Source: Porogramme epimiltina
Lineage: Eukaryota > Basidiomycota > Agaricomycetes > Polyporales > Polyporaceae
Direction of reading: 5' to 3'
DNA: 64,000 nt
Assembly: GCA_900155495.1 (NCBI GenBank)
Contig: FTLJ01000076.1
Coordinates: 26,628 to 90,627, forward strand
Position numbers and translations under genes: made by a program
Shown: in pieces, positions 50,888 to 62,600 of the stretch
Layout of the letters: the number at the start of each line of letters is the position of its first letter
Position numbering within the stretch: position 1 is the first letter of the stretch
The notes under the pieces: model-generated
Databases searched by the model: none
What the model saw: only the letters and a program-made list of their open reading frames with translations
What the model was told of the DNA's origin: nothing

Positions 50888-53479
50888 ATGGCGGACCACC
50901 CGCACCGCGACTTCCCCCAAGACCCGTATAACCACCCCGACGAGCAGTACTACCACCACGACGGCCGCCGTATGTACGAGGAGTACCGCGCCCACCCTCC
51001 AGACGCCTACGCGCCCCCGCCGCACCCCGCGGCCAAGACGGAGGAGGACCTCTACGCGACGGGGGCCTCGGGCCCAACGGTGTCCAGCCCGAGCGTGCGC
51101 GACGACGACGGTGCGAGCGTCATGCACCCCGAGCGGCTCCCACCATACACCGGCTTCCGCGCGGTGTACTACCACCCCGTCATCCAGGTCTTCTTCCTCG
51201 GCTTTGTCTGCTTCATGGGCCCAGGTCTCTTCAATGCGCTAAACGGGCTCGGCGGAGGCGGCATGGTCGACGCGACGACGAGCGCGAACGCGAACTCGAC
51301 GCTCTACGCGACCTTTGCTGTCGCGGCCTTCTTTGCCGGGTGAGTGTCTGTGTCGTGTTTTGGCTTCGCGCGCGGCGCTGCGGGCGGCGAGCGAGCGATC
51401 TGGGGGCGAGCGGTCGGGGGCGAGTGGGAGCGGAGCGGGAACGCGAGCCCGTGGCTGGGAGTCTGAGGCGGGGGCGGGGGATCTGCCGAGACGAGCGGGG
51501 TCGAGCGGGGGCGGGGAACCGGCGTTTGCTGACGGCCCCAACAGATCAATCAACAACGTGCTGGGCTCGCGCCTCACCCTCCTCCTAGGCACCACCGGAT
51601 ACGCCCTCTACATTGGGTCCTACTTGTCAGTCGCCGTTCTCGCGCAAAGCGGGCTGCCGCTAACTCTCGCGCAGGGCGTACAACATCCACGCAAATGAGG
51701 GTGCCTTTGTCCTCGCCGCTGGCGCCTACCTGGGCATCAGTGCCGGCCTTCTGTGGACGGCACAGGGATCGCTCATGCTCGCATATCCCACCGAGAACCA
51801 GAAGGGCATGTTCATCGCCATATTCTGGTCCATTTTCAACCTCGGAGGTGTCGTCGGCGCAGCCGTTTCCCTGGGGAACAACTTTGACAACACCGTACGT
51901 CCGCACCCTCCTTGCCGTTTCGCCGGACTCACCGCCTCTTCCCCTACGCGCCGACCTACAGTCCAACAATGGTGAGTGAGCGCCGTGGCGCCGCGCTTGT
52001 TGTCCACTCTCTGACACCTCCCGCGCATTTTTCTCGCCGTGCAGTCTCCGACGGCACCTATGTGCGCTCCACTTCACCTTCTTCCTACCGGAGCGCCCGT
52101 CCATTGACGTTATTCCCTTTCAACCTAGATTGGCTTCCTGGTGCTCACCGGTATCGGCGTCCTTATCCCCCTCCTCATGGCCAACCCCGCAAAGATGATT
52201 CGGTCCGACGGCACCCGCGTCGTCACCCCGCGCCACCCCTCGTGGAGGACGGAGTTTTACGGGCTCTGGTACACCCTCCGGACGGATCCGTGGATCGTCC
52301 TCTTGTTCCCCATGTTCTTTGCCAGCAACTGGTTCTATACATGGCGTAAGAACAGCTCCTCTGTTGTCTCTAGCGGCGTTAACCCCCTCCTTAGAATTTA
52401 ACGACTACAACAGCGCCCTCTTCACCATTCGCGCGCGGGCCCTCAACAATCTGGTGTACTGGATCTCGCAAATTATCGGTTCAGTCAGCATCGGCTTTCT
52501 CCTGGATCAGCGAGGGCTCTCCAGGCGCTTCCGCGCGTTCGCCGGCTGGTGTATACTTATCGTCATGGTCTTCATCGTCCACACATGGGCCTTTTTCTAC
52601 CAAAGGTATTTTTTCCTTCTTGTACCTATGGCGGCGCCTCAGCGCGTTAACTAACTACTCCTCTAGGGGATACACGCGCGAGTCTGTCGACCCCAAACTC
52701 CACCCCGACAAGATTGACATCCACGAGGGCCCGTACGTGAGCCGGATGTGGCTCTACATCTTCTGTGGCCTCCTGGACGCGATGTGGCAAACGACCGCGT
52801 ACTGGTTCATGGGCGCCATGTCCAACGACCCCGCGAAGCTCGCCAACTTCTCTGGTTTCTGTAAGTGTGCCTTGAGCATTGTTTCCCTCTTGCGCGTCGT
52901 TGGGCTGCGGTGCTGATCAGCTTCTCGCTCATTTTTTCGTGATCGTGCTCGACGGCGCCGTGATCCCCTCCCATATTGTGAATGATGCGGTGGCGCGGAC
53001 GACCGCTCCCGGCTCTTTCTGGACTGGCATCTATCACTGCAGACAAGTCGCTTCAGTCAGCAGGCGCAGCCGGTATCTGGAGGGCGGACGCGGTAAAGCT
53101 CCCGTGAGTCGCTTGCTTGTTTGTGTTAGCCGTGTAGATCTGAGCGGTTGATGGACTGACGCGTTGGCAGATTCATGAACATGTTCATCTCGACATGGGT
53201 GCTCCTCGTCGCGGGGCTCGTCTTTGCTCTCCCCATGATCCACATGCGGGTACAAGACTCGAGCCGAGAGATGGATGAGCTGTGCGTGACCTCTCATTTT
53301 CTATGGTTGCTGTGCTTGGGTTGGTCGTTGGTTCCTGGCGGTGTGTCGCATGATGCGCTGCTGTGGAGCCGCGGCCTACCTTGTTCGGCGATGTTCTCAC
53401 CGCTAACCATTGCGTCTACGACAGAACCTACATTCACTACAGAGAGCACGAAAAGTCACAGCGAAGAGATCGCACATGA
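50888..53479 (+). CDS. Unc93-like multi-pass membrane protein (MFS fold)
   Basis: Fungal Unc93-like/DUF895 protein with MFS-type topology. The N-terminal ~85 residues are hydrophilic (His, Tyr, Pro and Asp rich). Transmembrane segments start with YYHPVIQVFFLGFVCFMGPG, then SINNVLGSRLTLLLGTTGYA, FVLAAGAYLGISAGLLWTAQ (the family signature region), MFIAIFWSIFNLGGVVGAAV, IGFLVLTGIGVLIPLLMANP and others to about eleven. It ends YIHYREHEKSQRRDRT. Intron 1 (51340-51544) is 205 nt and G-rich. A 10-nt exon (51962-51971, TCCAACAATG) is needed to link FDNT to VSDGTY. Transported substrate unknown. The start ATG lies in ACCACCATGGCG. Confidence 0.82.
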
Positions 53480-55065
53480 CCAACTTCGGGAGCGGCACCA
53501 CCGCCTGCGGAGGAACCCATGCTAGATGCGTTCCCATGTTGCGCCGTCCCTCGTCTCCGCTCTTTTTCGCCTTTGCCCATAGCTTCCCCGTCTCTGATCT
53601 TGCGCTGTCTCCGCCCCCTTTGAGCGGTTGTGTCGTGTTGTGTACATCCCTGCTGTCGGTCCCCTGTCTCTCGTTTCTCACGTCTCACGTCGCAATACTC
53701 GCTGTTCGCATCCGTTGTACATATATATCGCACATCTCGCACATCGTTGGATCTTGGCCCCGGTTTACATACATAAACGCCTCCGCCGCGGACTTCTTTT
53801 GTTCCTGTATCCTTCTTCGCCTCTTTTATGTCGCGCGGCGTGTCTGTATTACTAACATGTTGACATTATGTCGCGCTCGCTCCCCCCCCTCCCCTCCCCA
53901 CATCCTTCCCCGACTCGCGTACTCTCTTCTCACCTGCCTCCTCGCCCGCTGCGCGATCAGCAGCGTCCCCATCCTCCATCACTCCGCCGCACCGTTCTTG
54001 CGGCACGGTCCCGCCACCGCCACCCCTTTTACCCCCTACCCCCGCCGACCCCCTCGAGCGAGTCGCCGTTACAATACGTTTCACCCGCCGCGGTGTGTTT
54101 TTACCTACTTATCGCCATCGACTAGCCAAAGAAGGCCCCCTCGTCGCGCGCCTCGTCCGATCGTTTTCCTGTGTTGGGTATTCGTATATACCGAGGTACA
54201 GTACGATACAGTAGTAGTAGTCCGTTAGTACCCCATCCTTATCACTACGCCACGGTCCCGCCGCCGCAACCCCCGGGAGCGCGCGCGCTGCCAGTTTACA
54301 CGTATGGCTGACGGAACGCTATGTCGGAAAGTACGTACGCCGCGAAGCGCGGGCCGGGGGGAAGAAGGGGGTGAAGGGCGGGCGAAGGGTCGTTGTGGGC
54401 GCTGAACGCGCTGATTGGGAGGTCCCGGGGTCGCCTGGGGCTGCGGCGCTCGGGAGGGCGGGGGAGTCGGATCCGAGGGGAGGCGAGCGTGGGGTGGCGG
54501 GGCTTGGGGCCTGCCGCACTGGACCCGGGGCCAGGGGCGCACGGGGAGAAGGGACCCTTGGAACGTCGGGGAGGCTTCGGGCGGGCCGGAACGTCTAGGG
54601 TTTGGTGGGGATGACTAGTATGGGTCGCGGGGCTCTCAGGCCGTACGGGGATAGGCTCGATGGGGGCAGTCACGGTGCTCGAGCATTAAGGCGGGAAGGT
54701 CCGCAGGGGATACGAGATTGGTACCTCGGGGTGCTTGGCGGACCGCCGATCCCTAGAGCGGATTGGAACGCCGGGTGATGGGAGGGGCGGGCGGGCGGGT
54801 AGGTTCGGGGACAGTTCCTCGTGAACTTTAAGAGTCGCGTCGGCCGTAAGTGTACGTCTCGACCCGGAAGTGTGGGTCGTGTAGATTTACGCCCGTTCTG
54901 ACGGATATGGCAGGTTCAGCGTAGAACCTTGTAGGTCGAGAGAATCCGGCAGCCGGAGTCCAAGCAGCCGGGATAAGTTGGCATTAGAGTTACACGTACA
55001 GATGAGAGATTACAGCAATACATAGGATCCGCGAAACAGCGTCCGAAAGCAGCACGGTAGGTCTA
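53480..55065. other. 1.6-kb convergent spacer
   Basis: Between the stops of the Unc93-like gene (+) and RTF2 (-). C/T-rich at 53870-54110, then very GC-rich with Pro/Arg/Gly frames on both strands. The longest open frames lack domains and codon structure, and one has no ATG. I see no gene here. Confidence 0.5.
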
Positions 55066-56219
55066 TCAAGCATACTGGCGACAGAGTTCGAGGTTAGCAA
55101 GGGCTGGAGGCGATGAAATACGGAAGAAGCAGCTCACCCTCGTAAACGTGCCCATGGTCATGAACGTCTCCTTCTTGGCCCCCTCCTTGGGCGTGTAAAG
55201 CGACTTGACGGCGTCACTCATCGCTGCCTTGCGCTTGGCCTCCTCCTTGGCGAGCTCCTGCGTCACCGCGCGGCTCGCGGCCGCGATGCTCGGGTTCGTC
55301 GACGGCGCCGCCGCGGCGTGCTTCTTCGCGGGGGGCTCTGCAGCGTCTGCGCTTGTTGGGGCCGCCGCTGCCGCCGCGGCCTTGCGCTTCTTGCCTTTTG
55401 TCTTGGCAGGCTCGCGCGCACGTTTGGCGAACATGGCGAGGAGCATGTCCTGCTGGAGCGCGGGCGGGGGGTTGAGCGCGAGCACGTCGGCGGCGCGGTC
55501 GTATTTGGTGCCGCAGTTGGGGCAGAGGTCGAGCGCGGGGTCCGCGCCTTTGTCGCCGTCCTTGTCTGCGCCGTCTGCACTTGGAGATTTGGAGGGCGGG
55601 GTGCCGGAGACGGCTTTGAGGCCGGCCTGGGAAAAGACGCAGCCGCAGAGAGCGAGGTAGACGAACGGCTGGGCGCCGTTCATCTCCTTGAAGTTGAGAG
55701 GGCAGACATAGGCGGCGCGCTGGGGCGCAGAGTCGGAAGAGGAAGAGGAAGAGGAGGATTTGGCTGGGTTGAGGGTAAGTTTGAGGGCTTTGACGTCCTA
55801 CGTGGGTGAAGTGAACACAGCATGAAAGGCACAGTTCAGAGGCCACGCACCTTGATGGACCGTATATGTCCACACACCACCTCTCCCTCCGCTCCGAAGG
55901 CGTTTCGATCTATCAAGAACTCTAGTACGGCGTCCTTGTTGTATAGTTTGCCTAATGGACAGGAGACGATGGGCTCCTGGAGAGGACGCTGGTGGGGGTG
56001 GTCAACAAGAGGGAAGAGAACAAAAGCTGAAGATGAGGACACACTTTTGAGAGGGCGCAGAAGAACCACATCGCGCGGATCTGGTTTGCCCTGTCTGCCT
56101 GTTCGGCCTGGAGGATAGTCAGTATTCGAGGCGTAGAGGAGACAAGGACGGGGACGGACCTTTGGCTTGCTCCTGACGAGGTCACGCCTGTCGGGGATGC
56201 TTCCTCCATCATTACCCAT
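55066..56219 (-). CDS. RTF2: Rtf2, replication termination factor 2
   Basis: Rtf2-family protein with a degenerate RING finger, first described for site-specific fork arrest in fission yeast. Starts MGNDGGSIPDRRDLVRSKPK, a strongly conserved family N-terminus. Next comes the RING-like part: WFFCALSKEPIVSCPLGKLY, NKDAVLEFLIDR, AAYVCPLNFKEMNG, YLALCGCVFS and LCPNCGTKYD. A Lys/Ala-rich nuclear-type region (KGKKRKAAAAAAAP) follows. The last exon is tiny: the 63-nt intron 55137-55075 splices FMTMGTFTR to YA then TGA, which is the conserved end of the family. That intron is in frame and stop-free. A run of seven Ser codons precedes DSAPQ. Confidence 0.88.
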
Positions 56220-56459
56220 GGCGGCAGGGAGAGTTGTGGGTTGGAGGTGGTGGCGGTTGGGCGGTGAGTACCTGCCAGTGAGTTGCTCGAGGACGGCGGC
56301 GGCTGCTGACAAAGCCGAGACGGAGAATGTGGGGAACGGGCGCTTGGGGTGTTGTCTGCCGTCGGGACGATCTAAGGACAGAGTCGGAGGCGGGCCCTGG
56401 GATGACTGCTCTCCTCTGTGCCCTCTCCACGCTCCTGGCAGACCAACGATAGCAGCGCA
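56220..56459. promoter_or_regulatory. divergent promoter, RTF2 / MED21
   Basis: 240 bp between divergent starts of two nuclear-protein genes. No specific motif recognised. Confidence 0.4.
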
Positions 56460-57122
56460 ATGCTGCAGGAACTGTCTCATATGGACCGTATCACACAACT
56501 CCAAGATGAGATCCAGCAAGTCCGTCCCTCCTCCCGCCCCTTTCCCCGCCCCCGCTCACCCTCACCCTTTGGCCACAGCTGCTACAGATAATGTCAAGCA
56601 CCATCGCGTACCTCACCTCCCGCTCCAACTTCCTTCAAGTCAGCCCCGACGTCCCCGTCACAAAGTCGCGCAACGTGGACAAGTTCGACCAGCCGGAGAC
56701 GTTCGAAGGTCAGACGCGTACTCTTCCGCCCTGCCGTGGCTAAACGACGCGTCGCGGCAGCCAACAAGAACGAGCTCGTCACAGACCTCATCGTCAAGGC
56801 GAAGCAGGTCGAGTATCTCATCCAGAACCTCCCGGAACCGGACCCGGAGGAGAGGCAGGTCCGTCTATGCGCGCTCGCCCCCTCCTCGCTCTGTCCTCAT
56901 GTTTCGGCAGGTCGAGCGGCTGCAGGTGCTTGAAGAAGAGATGAAGCAGGCGAACGACGAGTACGTCCAGGCGGTCCACCGTGCCAGTGAGTACTCGCTG
57001 TCGACCCCTCGTGTCCGACGCGTTGTGCTAACGGTGGCGCAGAAAGCCTGCATGCACAGATATGCGACGTGCTGCGGAACATGCTGGACGAGCCGGAGAT
57101 TGTCAAGGACGAGGCGGGTTGA
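56460..57122 (+). CDS. MED21: Mediator subunit Med21 (Srb7)
   Basis: Middle-module Mediator subunit that dimerises with Med7 and contacts RNA polymerase II. Exons: 56460-56519, 56579-56708, 56761-56858, 56911-56986, 57043-57122; 148 codons (147 aa). Sequence blocks HMDRITQLQDEIQQLLQIM, IAYLTSRSNFLQVSPDVPV, NKNELVTDLIVKAKQVEYLI, NLPEPDPEERQVERLQVLEE match the family's four-helix layout. An in-frame ATG at 56481 (MDRITQLQ) is an alternative start seven codons later. The ATG at 56460 was kept because MLQELSHMDRITQLQDEIQ looks typical of basidiomycete Med21. Confidence 0.88.
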
Positions 57123-57344
57123 GGGTGGGCTGATGCGGACACGCTGGGCACGGTGTATATAGAGACCGACAGGATATAGACGAGTGTTTGGGAGATGAAA
57201 GAGGGAATGTCCGAGCGCGTCAATCTCGGCCGTGGTTCACATTCCAACGTCGATGCACGCTCTTCCCCGCCGACGTTCTCTCTCCCACTCTCTCCTCCCC
57301 CTCTCCCCCCGCGCCCGTCTAATACCCCGCGCGCCGATCTGAGC

Positions 57345-59321
57345 ATGGCCGCGCGAGCCAAAATCCAAAATCAAAGCCAGTACTCGGATCTGCCCGACAT
57401 CCATATGAACACGGCAAAAGGTCTCACCGTCGGCCTCCCCGATGTGCGCATGGCCACCGCCAAGGGCATGACCATCGACGACATCCACATGGACACCGCA
57501 AAGGCCGGTACCACCCTCAAGGCCGGCTTCAAGATGTGGGAGAAGGAGCTCATTGACAGCCCCGAGGTCCGCAGAAAGGCCACTGTCGCCCAGCTCTGTT
57601 AGTTGCTCCCTCTCCCGCCTCCCCGTTCTCGACCCCGCGTCCCGCCTCATCAGATCTACGTCCGATATCTGTGCCCTTACGCCGCCCCCGCATTTCCAGA
57701 CTTCCTTGACTACTACTTCAACCTCCTCGGCTACATCGCCAACCGCAAGGACCGCCGCGCCCGCTTCGACCAGGACACGGCCAAGCGCAACCTCACTCAG
57801 CAGGAGTATGCTCAGGAGTTCAAGTCCTATCGTGGCCGCGAGCGCACCCTCCTCCGCAAGCGCCGCATCAAGCTCAAGGTCGACCAGTTCCAGATCATCG
57901 CGCAGGTCGGACAGGGCGGGTATGGTGAGGTCTACCTCGCGCGCAAGGCCGACACCCGCGAGGTGTGTGCGCTCAAGAAGATGAAAAAGCGGACACTGTT
58001 TAAGATGGATGAGGTGCGTGTCCCTCTATTTCCTGCTTGTCGTGCGCATGTCCGACGTCGGTGGCTCGAAAGGTTCGCCATGTCCTCGTAGAGCGCGACA
58101 TCCTCACCGCGACCAAGACACCCTGGCTCGTTCGCTTGCTGTATGCGTTTCAAGACCCTCAGCACGTCTACCTGGCCATGGAGTATGTCCCCGGAGGAGA
58201 CTTTAGGACCCTACTCAACAACGCCGGGGTGCTCAAGGAGGAGATTGCGCGTTTCTACATCAGTGAGATGTTCGTTGGTGTAAGCGAGCTTCACAAGCTG
58301 GGCTACATCCATCGAGATCTGAAGCCGGAGGTACGCCCATGTCACGCTTCCATTTCTAGTCGTGTGCTCAACCGCAGGTCACGTAGAACTTCCTGCTGGA
58401 TAGCACGGGGCACGTCAAGCTCACTGACTTTGGTCTTGCAACGGGTGCGCTCAATCCACAGCGGATCGAGTCGTTGAAAGTCAAAGTGAGCCCTTTGCCT
58501 TCCCTGCTCTGTCTATTCCACACGCTGACCCATGGCTCAGCTCGACCGGGTTAAAGACAACGAGGTCGTGCTCCGTTCGACACTCGAACGGCGCTCCATC
58601 TACCGCTCTATCCGGCAGCAAGTGCCACGGTATGCGGACTCAATCGTCGGCTCCCCCGACTACATGGCTCCTGAGGTGCTCCGCGGGAAGCCGTACTCGT
58701 TCTCGGTCGACTATTGGTCCCTCGGCTGCATCCTCTTCGAGTTCCTCGCCGGCTTCCCCCCCTTCAGTGGCCGCACACCCGAGGAGACGTGGACAAACCT
58801 CGACAAGTGGGCGTCGGTCCTGCGCAGACCCGAGTACGACGCGCCCGAGGACCAAGTGTTCAACTTGACCGACATAGCTTGGGACGGGATCACGCGGTTC
58901 GTGTCTAGTCCAGTCTGAGGGACGTGTTGTGTGTGCGGTGGCTGACGTGCGGATACTGTTGAACAGGCTGATTGCACATGCGAGTGTGCGGTACGCGACA
59001 CTCGGACAGGTGCGGGACCACCCGTTCTTCAAGGGCGTGCAATGGGACGACCTCCGCGCAACGGACCCGCCGTACGTGCCCGAGCTGACGGGCGAGGACG
59101 ACACGGGCTACTACGACGACTTCACGTCCGAGCAGGATATGGAGAAGTACGCCGAGGTTATCGAGAAGCAGCGTCACGTTGAGCGCGTCAAGGAGAAGGA
59201 CGAGCCCGCGAGTCGCGGCGTCTGGGTCGGCTTCACGTTCCGCAAGAACGGGCCGATGGCCATGGCGGGCGGACGCCACATTGGTGGAGGCGACGATGGG
59301 GAGATGGCAACGATTTTCTAG
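57345..59321 (+). CDS. NDR-family kinase Dbf2/Sid2
   Basis: AGC/NDR protein kinase of the mitotic-exit/septation network, activated through Mob1. Six exons: 57345-57597, 57700-58013, 58073-58330, 58387-58485, 58541-58896, 58967-59321; 545 codons (544 aa). Motifs: Gly loop VGQGGYGEVYLARK, catalytic HRDLKPENFL (formed across an intron), DFGLATG, the NDR insert, activation segment SIVGSPDYMAPEVLRGKPYS, and the C-terminal hydrophobic motif VWVGFTFRK. The N-terminal Mob-binding region is present (RKATVAQLYFLDYYFNLLGY). Before it lie three short repeats of the form D[IV][HR]M-x-TAK. An in-frame ATG at 57195 would add 50 residues, but that stretch is pyrimidine-rich leader-like sequence, so 57345 is preferred. 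Confidence 0.92.
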
Positions 59322-59657
59322 AGCTCTGGTTCGGACTCGCCGGAAGGTTGCGGATACCCGTCGCACGACATGAAACGACATGAAACGAAAGCAAATCCAC
59401 AAGGGGATGTTGATGTTGACTGCGCAACAGGCGTTCGCGGGTCCATAATTGTGTTAAAGTTCTTTCAATGAGAGACTACGGAGAGCTCAGCATCCGTGGA
59501 GAATAATGCGGGTATACGACTACATAGGTACAAGCGTATAGTAGAAATCATTACGAATCCGTGGATACATGCATGGGGGAGACAAGCACAGCAGCAATGC
59601 GTATGATACCGAGAACCAATCCACCGCCGACACCAGACAGTAGAGACACCTTCCGAC
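59322..59657. other. convergent 3' spacer DBF2 / dhc1
   Basis: 336 nt between two stops. It is too short, and too full of stops, to hold the rest of dynein. No gene seen. Confidence 0.5.
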
Positions 59658-62600
59658 CTAGAACCTGCGGGGCGCACCGACGAGGCCTTCTATCGACTGG
59701 TGCTCCAGGTCATTGCGTGCCTTCAGGATTTGCGCGTGCATCTCCTTCATGGCGTTCCCGAGTTTGACTCCGAATCGGCTCAGGATGTCGCGTTGCCATG
59801 CGTCGTACTTGGCATTCACTCGCGCCTGCACCTGCTCGTAATCAATCACGCACACGCCGAATGACTTCTGCGTCTCGGACGTGTCAAACGTCGAGCGCGC
59901 TTTCTTGATCTCCGTGAGGAGCTGCTGCCAGTTCGCGAGAGAGTCGCCAAGCCGGTTGAAGACGTATTCGGCTTCGAGATCCCAGAGCGATTGGAATTGC
60001 AGCCACTTGGCGACGTATTCCTTCAAGGATTGAACTTTCTGCTCGATCAGGGAGAACGGCTTCTCAAGCGTTGTGTCGGTAAACTTGGTGAGCTGTTGCG
60101 GGGTCAGCGCACCGGGCAGGGAGGGTGTGAGAATCCGGACTCACGAGGGAGGTGTAGGTAAGCTCTGTTACGGTGTGGCCCTGCATCTGCAATCCGATCT
60201 CGTACCGCGAACTCTGGATTCGTCTCAACCGGCACACGGTGCCTGCAATGACGACAGTGAGATATTACCCGTAAGTGGAGTGACGGACCACCCACCAAGC
60301 CATTCGTGCAGTTGGCGGACCCACGTTGCACGAGCATGCTCGATTGGCGGGTCCAAGAAGATGACTTGGTTCTGAATGCGGATCTCATGGATTATCGGTG
60401 CCAACGTCAACTGACCCTCTGCGGACTGCCGGGCTGTTAACGACACGGTTAACATATCTATGAAGGCAGCGGACCTTGTCATCCTTGGTACGTTTGTCTC
60501 GACGCTTGTTGCCGAGTGTCACGGTGTCTCTTCGGTCGTGGTCGTCTGCGCGCTCGAACTCGCTGCACCACATCTGGATGACATGCGTTACACGTTGGAG
60601 AAGGATGCTTTCTATCCGTTGGTCGAGTTCTGCTACCCAGTGGTCGAGGTTCGCATAGCCCTCCAAGTTCAGCCGGTCGATCTATGCATGTACTGAGCAT
60701 GACTGCTGTAAGCGCGGACTATATTAGCTGCTTACAGCTGCTTGGATCTTGCTCAAAAGGTCGCGGAAAGCTTCTGCGGTGTACGGGCATGTTGACAGTT
60801 CCTCTACCGAACGAAGAATATCCTTATAGAGGTCTATGACATTGTTCGTCTTGTCCTAGAAAAGTGCAAGATGAGGAAGAAAGTTCCCTAGATTTGGCGA
60901 ATATCGGAGCCATACCTGCAGGATTGATACAACACTGGCAAACTCTCTGACAAACTGGATGTGGCGGTTATCGCGAGCAGCCTCGCTAGTTGATACATAG
61001 CGCGCAGTGTCGTATTGATTCACAAAATAGTCCCATCGGATGTTCATCCCTGGGGAAACAGATGAACATAGGTCTCACTCTGTAGTGTCATGAAACATAC
61101 CTCGTGTGACCATTCGTTGAGCCTCATTCCGGTACTCCGCGACGAGCCATTCGATGCCCTTGTTGTTTTCCACCAGGTCCAACGTCTGCCCGTACGTCCG
61201 GACGGTCTCCATCAAGCTGACGGCATGCGGGTAGACGCGTTTCGCATCCTTGGCCATGTTCGTGATCGCATGGGGGACCTGGAAGTTCTGCCATAATAGG
61301 TTCCGGACTTCTTTGAATAGCGTAATGATCTGGGGGTCGAAGTTCACCGCAAGCTGGAAACCGCCTCCGCGCAAGCGCACGATCTCGAATAACCTCCCAC
61401 CGACACCCATGTCTCGACGGTTAATGTCGTGGAGCCAGGCTTCGTAGACAGGCCGCACATCGAGCTTTTTTCGGAAAGCTGACGATTCTGATTGCAACTT
61501 CTGGCCTTCAGCGTAGAGCTCCCAGCCCTTCCCCAGCACGTCTTCCACGCGCTTCATGTAGGTCTGTAGCTGCCAGTCGATCTGTCGTGCCCAAATGATT
61601 GCGCCCGATATTGGCGGTAGGTCGCGCATTTGTGACATGTGATACGCCTCTGAGAAACGGTATTGCGTTTTGAACTGTTCATAATTATTTAGACGGTAAT
61701 TACTGAGATGTGCGATAAATATTACCTTGTCGTGCAATCGCTTGATGTCCTCTTTGACAGAGTCGATGAGTTGTGTCTGGTATTCTTGGATGGCACCACG
61801 AATCTACGAAACGATTGTCAGTATGTGCATAGTGACTAAGGAAAGCACAGCTAATGACCTTCGGGCGAACGAACAACGCATTGAACTTGGAGAACACGCG
61901 GAACATCTCGTTTGCATTACGAGCTGTCCCTAGTCGGTCCCTCAGACGGGCGATAATTTGGTTCTCCACTCGAGCGACGCGCTCGTTGTACGCGTTCTCA
62001 GCGGCTACCCAGATCTCGCCACCCTCTGTATAGCAGAGTGTTAGAGTGACTGATGGGAAACGTAGGGCTGAACAGACCTGTCGACACGTCCAACACGTCG
62101 ATACGCTTCATGACTTCGTATGCTTCCTTGACCTCAGCCTCCATATCCATCCCGCCCATTTCTGTTCCAACGCTCCCGAGACCCTTGGTCGGACCTGTCA
62201 TCACAGCGAGTTGCTCATGTTGTTTCCTCCAGTCCCTCAAATAGCGAATACGATCCTGCAGCTTGGCATGCGCGGGAATGACCTTAATGGGGATAAACCG
62301 CTCTTGACGTTTACGAGTCACCTCACGGGCGACGTTCGTAAATTCCTTCATATGGTCGTCCCAAGTGCGGAAGATCGCCATTGTGGACGAGAGAAGACGC
62401 TCGAAGGTCTCATACGGTGTATATAGCAACCGGTGAGACGTGAGAACGCGGAGGAGCTGGTCATTGAAGTCCCGCGAGATAGCCTCTACGAGAGGAAGAG
62501 CGCGTCGTATGGGGTATGGTGAGAGCTTCAACTTGCGATTGATGTGGCCAAAGATGAGGACGACAGCCTCCTGGATCTTGTCTAGGTCCGTGGCGGAGAG

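Noticed and set aside
53410..54228. 272-codon plus-strand frame after the Unc93-like gene
   Set aside because: It overlaps the last Unc93-like exon in another frame and is Arg/Pro/Ser-rich low complexity.
54296..54673. 125-codon proline-rich minus-strand frame
   Set aside because: It begins with GTG, has no domain, and several parallel open frames exist there because of GC-rich sequence.
57195..57344. Longer Dbf2/Sid2 start at the in-frame ATG 57195
   Set aside because: The added 50 residues are Pro/Ser/Leu-rich translation of a pyrimidine-rich leader with no family similarity; kept only as an alternative.
59322..59657. Rest of the dynein motor hidden by introns between 59658 and the kinase gene
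   Set aside because: Only 336 bp are available, with stops in all frames and no AAA motif.
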